Source: Methanocalculus chunghsingensis
GTDB taxonomy: Archaea; Halobacteriota; Methanomicrobia; Methanomicrobiales; Methanocorpusculaceae
Reading direction: 5' to 3'
NCBI RefSeq assembly: GCF_018132105.1
Contig: NZ_JWHL01000002.1
Span: forward strand, 124,001 to 188,000
Length of the DNA stretch: 64,000 nt
Shown: piece by piece, positions 63,017 to 64,000 of the stretch
How positions within the stretch are numbered: the stretch's first letter is position 1
Layout: the number at the start of each line of letters is the position of its first letter
Program-made: the position numbers and the translations under genes
The notes under the pieces: model-generated
The model's database searches: none
What the model was told of the DNA's origin: nothing
What the model saw: the letters and a program-made list of their open reading frames with translations, nothing else

Positions 63017-63027
63017 GTACATTGTAC
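63017..63027. promoter_or_regulatory. Palindrome GTAC-ATT-GTAC upstream of the ABC transporter
   Basis: 11-bp dyad near the expected promoter (TTATATA follows at about 63033-63039). It recalls the GTTACA-type operators 0.7 kb away only in general style. Confidence 0.4.
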
Positions 63028-63087
63028 ATTTTGTTATATATGGGTTGTTGGTACTCATTGGAAACTCATCTAAGAAGATCGTTATTA

Positions 63088-63294
63088 TTACGAGCGATCC
63101 TCATCCTCATAGAGAAAGATCTCTTCCATTGTGACCCCGAAATACCGGCTGATCTTAAATGCAAGTTCAAGCGAGGGATCATACTTCCCCTTCTCGATGG
63201 CAAGGATCGTCTGCCTGGTGACGCCAAGAGCAACCGCAAGCTCCTCCTGTGTCAGGCCGTGTTCTGTCCGGTAGATCTTGATTCTGTTATTCAT
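63088..63294 (-). CDS. Small XRE-type HTH regulator
   Basis: 68 aa from ATG 63294, preceded by GGAG 6 nt upstream; an in-frame start at 63306 overlaps the previous gene more. A single HTH: LTQEELAVALGVTRQTILAI followed by ExGKYxPSLELAFKIS. These YgzD/YozG-like regulators are often paired with a small membrane protein. Candidate binder of the operators upstream of the operon. Confidence 0.92.
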   Translation of the reverse strand: MNNRIKIYRTEHGLTQEELAVALGVTRQTILAIEKGKYDPSLELAFKISRYFGVTMEEIFLYEDEDRS

Positions 63295-63682
63295 CGAAGA
63301 CTCCAAATTTCCGGGAATAATAGAACCCGAAGATGATGAAGACGAGGATGATCAGGAGAATATTCTGGATCATGGCAAAGCCCTGGTCGAGGAGGGCCGG
63401 AGCGTCCTCCCAGTGCCCGATACCGAGGATGAAGACCGAGAAGAGGAAGAGAATCAGGATTGATATCTCGAGTGTCCGGACCGCCGTCTTCTCATATATC
63501 AATACCAGCCGTTCATCGATGATGACATTCATCTTTCGCCAGATCCAGAAGAGGAAGAGTGCCAGAGCAAGAAGCAGATAGGTAAGTAGCCTCAGATTCT
63601 CCATCATGACTGCCGCCCATGTACCGGCGAGGATGCCGATTGCAACGGCGAAGAGAGCCACCCATGAAACGATTCGATTCAT
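63287..63682 (-). CDS. DUF2178-type integral membrane protein
   Basis: 131 aa from ATG 63682 (the frame extends to a TTG at 63694). Four helices: about 5-28, 32-50, 72-92 and 103-123, with NVIIDERLVLIYEKTAVRT between the second and third, typical of DUF2178. Paired with the XRE regulator, which overlaps it by 8 bp. Function unknown; such pairs are common in archaea and Firmicutes. Confidence 0.82.
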   Translation of the reverse strand: MNRIVSWVALFAVAIGILAGTWAAVMMENLRLLTYLLLALALFLFWIWRKMNVIIDERLVLIYEKTAVRTLEISILILFLFSVFILGIGHWEDAPALLDQGFAMIQNILLIILVFIIFGFYYSRKFGVFDE

Positions 63683-63740
63683 CTCTATTCTCAATGCGTA
63701 ATCTGATTAATAATAGATACCGGAGCAGTCATCCCCTCTT

Positions 63741-63755
63741 GTTACATTTTGTAAC
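63741..63755. promoter_or_regulatory. Operator 1: GTTACA-TTT-TGTAAC
   Basis: Perfect 15-bp palindrome (6-bp arms, 3-bp centre), 47 bp or more before the DUF2178 ATG. First of three equal sites. Confidence 0.75.
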
Positions 63756-63772
63756 GTCTATACCTCCCTATT

Positions 63773-63787
63773 GTTACATTATGTAAC
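63773..63787. promoter_or_regulatory. Operator 2: GTTACA-TTA-TGTAAC
   Basis: Same arms as operator 1; centre exactly 32 bp further. Confidence 0.75.
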
Positions 63788-63804
63788 ATCCTCTGCCTAC
63801 ATCT

Positions 63805-63819
63805 GTTACAAAATGTAAC
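63805..63819. promoter_or_regulatory. Operator 3: GTTACA-AAA-TGTAAC
   Basis: Same arms; centre again 32 bp further and 11 bp before the first ATG of the rightward gene. Confidence 0.75.
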
Positions 63820-63851
63820 ATTAACGTAGTATGAGACCCAATCTTCTATCC

Positions 63852-64000
63852 ATGTCCAGAGTGGTGAGAATCGCAGATGATGCCTATGAGATCGCAACCG
63901 GGTATGCTCCCACCCTCAGCGAGGGGATACGGGTGATGGACGCCCTCATCCGTGAACTTCGTGAGAAGGGATCATCCCCGAATGATCCAAAAGAGATCGA
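63852..64000 (+). CDS. Truncated gene at window end, small DNA-binding-like protein
   Basis: At least 49 codons run off the window. ATG 63852 starts SRVVRIADDAYEIATGYAP; an in-frame ATG at 63831 adds seven residues. The beta-strand-then-helices pattern (VVRIADDAYEIA, SEGIRVMDALIREL) resembles a ribbon-helix-helix protein, but no family is certain. It directly follows the three operators, so it may be the regulator itself or its main target. Confidence 0.6.
   Translation, partial: MSRVVRIADDAYEIATGYAPTLSEGIRVMDALIRELREKGSSPNDPKEI

Overview
The window is chromosomal DNA of a motile, methanogenic euryarchaeon, most likely of the order Methanomicrobiales. Support comes from the archaeal information-processing genes (family B DNA polymerase, PAN, MBF1, Pelota, ABCE1, archaeosine enzymes TgtA and ArcS, archaeal RNase P RNA), a beta-RFAP-synthase-like GHMP protein (methanopterin pathway), the archaeal mevalonate-pathway dehydratase subunit, and a full archaellum/chemotaxis locus whose archaellins resemble those of Methanospirillum-type methanogens. 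Genus and species cannot be fixed from the sequence alone. Genes are densely packed, with many 1-8 nt overlaps between consecutive genes.

Positions 1-25.7 kb are housekeeping. They hold a GHMP-family enzyme, a Usp-Usp-GNAT fusion, a CBS-regulated pyrophosphatase, an ATPase/MscS pair, an NfnAB/SudAB-like flavoprotein pair, the archaeosine pair tgtA-arcS with an AMMECR1 gene, RNase P RNA, an HTH-CBS regulator, tpiA, MBF1, and two PAN ATPases facing each other across a small unknown gene. Next come an isoprenoid-pathway subunit, a radical SAM protein, a phosphoesterase and a CYTH protein. The block ends with a translation quality-control neighbourhood: FKBP, pelA and rqcH on one side, and an EMC6-like membrane protein and ABCE1 on the other.

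Positions 25.7-42.5 kb form one 17-kb minus-strand motility block. In transcription order it has six archaellins arranged as three repeats of a two-gene unit (type B then type A), then arlD/E-like, arlG, arlF, arlH, arlI, arlJ, an unknown acidic membrane protein, and cheF, cheY, cheB, cheA, cheC and cheD. A T-run and a new promoter between the last archaellin and arlD/E suggest that the structural filament genes are expressed separately from the motor and chemotaxis genes. cheW, cheR, receptors and the archaellin signal peptidase are not here.

Positions 42.6-49.7 kb are accessory: a single-span membrane protein divergent from the archaellins, an alanine dehydrogenase-like gene, and an 830-bp island with three perfect hairpins, the degenerate 3' end of an IS200/IS605-type tnpB, a truncated ORF and an orphan antitoxin-like gene. 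An M1 aminopeptidase, an AdoMet-decarboxylase-like protein and a membrane exporter family protein follow.

Positions 49.7-64 kb return to housekeeping: polB, mdh, pyrD-pyrK, mobA-like, ogt, an XPD-type helicase, a GAF histidine kinase, purB, an NTF2-like protein, a two-gene ABC transporter, and a DUF2178/XRE pair. The last pair is separated from a truncated divergent gene by three identical-design 15-bp operators spaced exactly 32 bp centre to centre. No tRNA, 5S/16S/23S rRNA or CRISPR array was seen.
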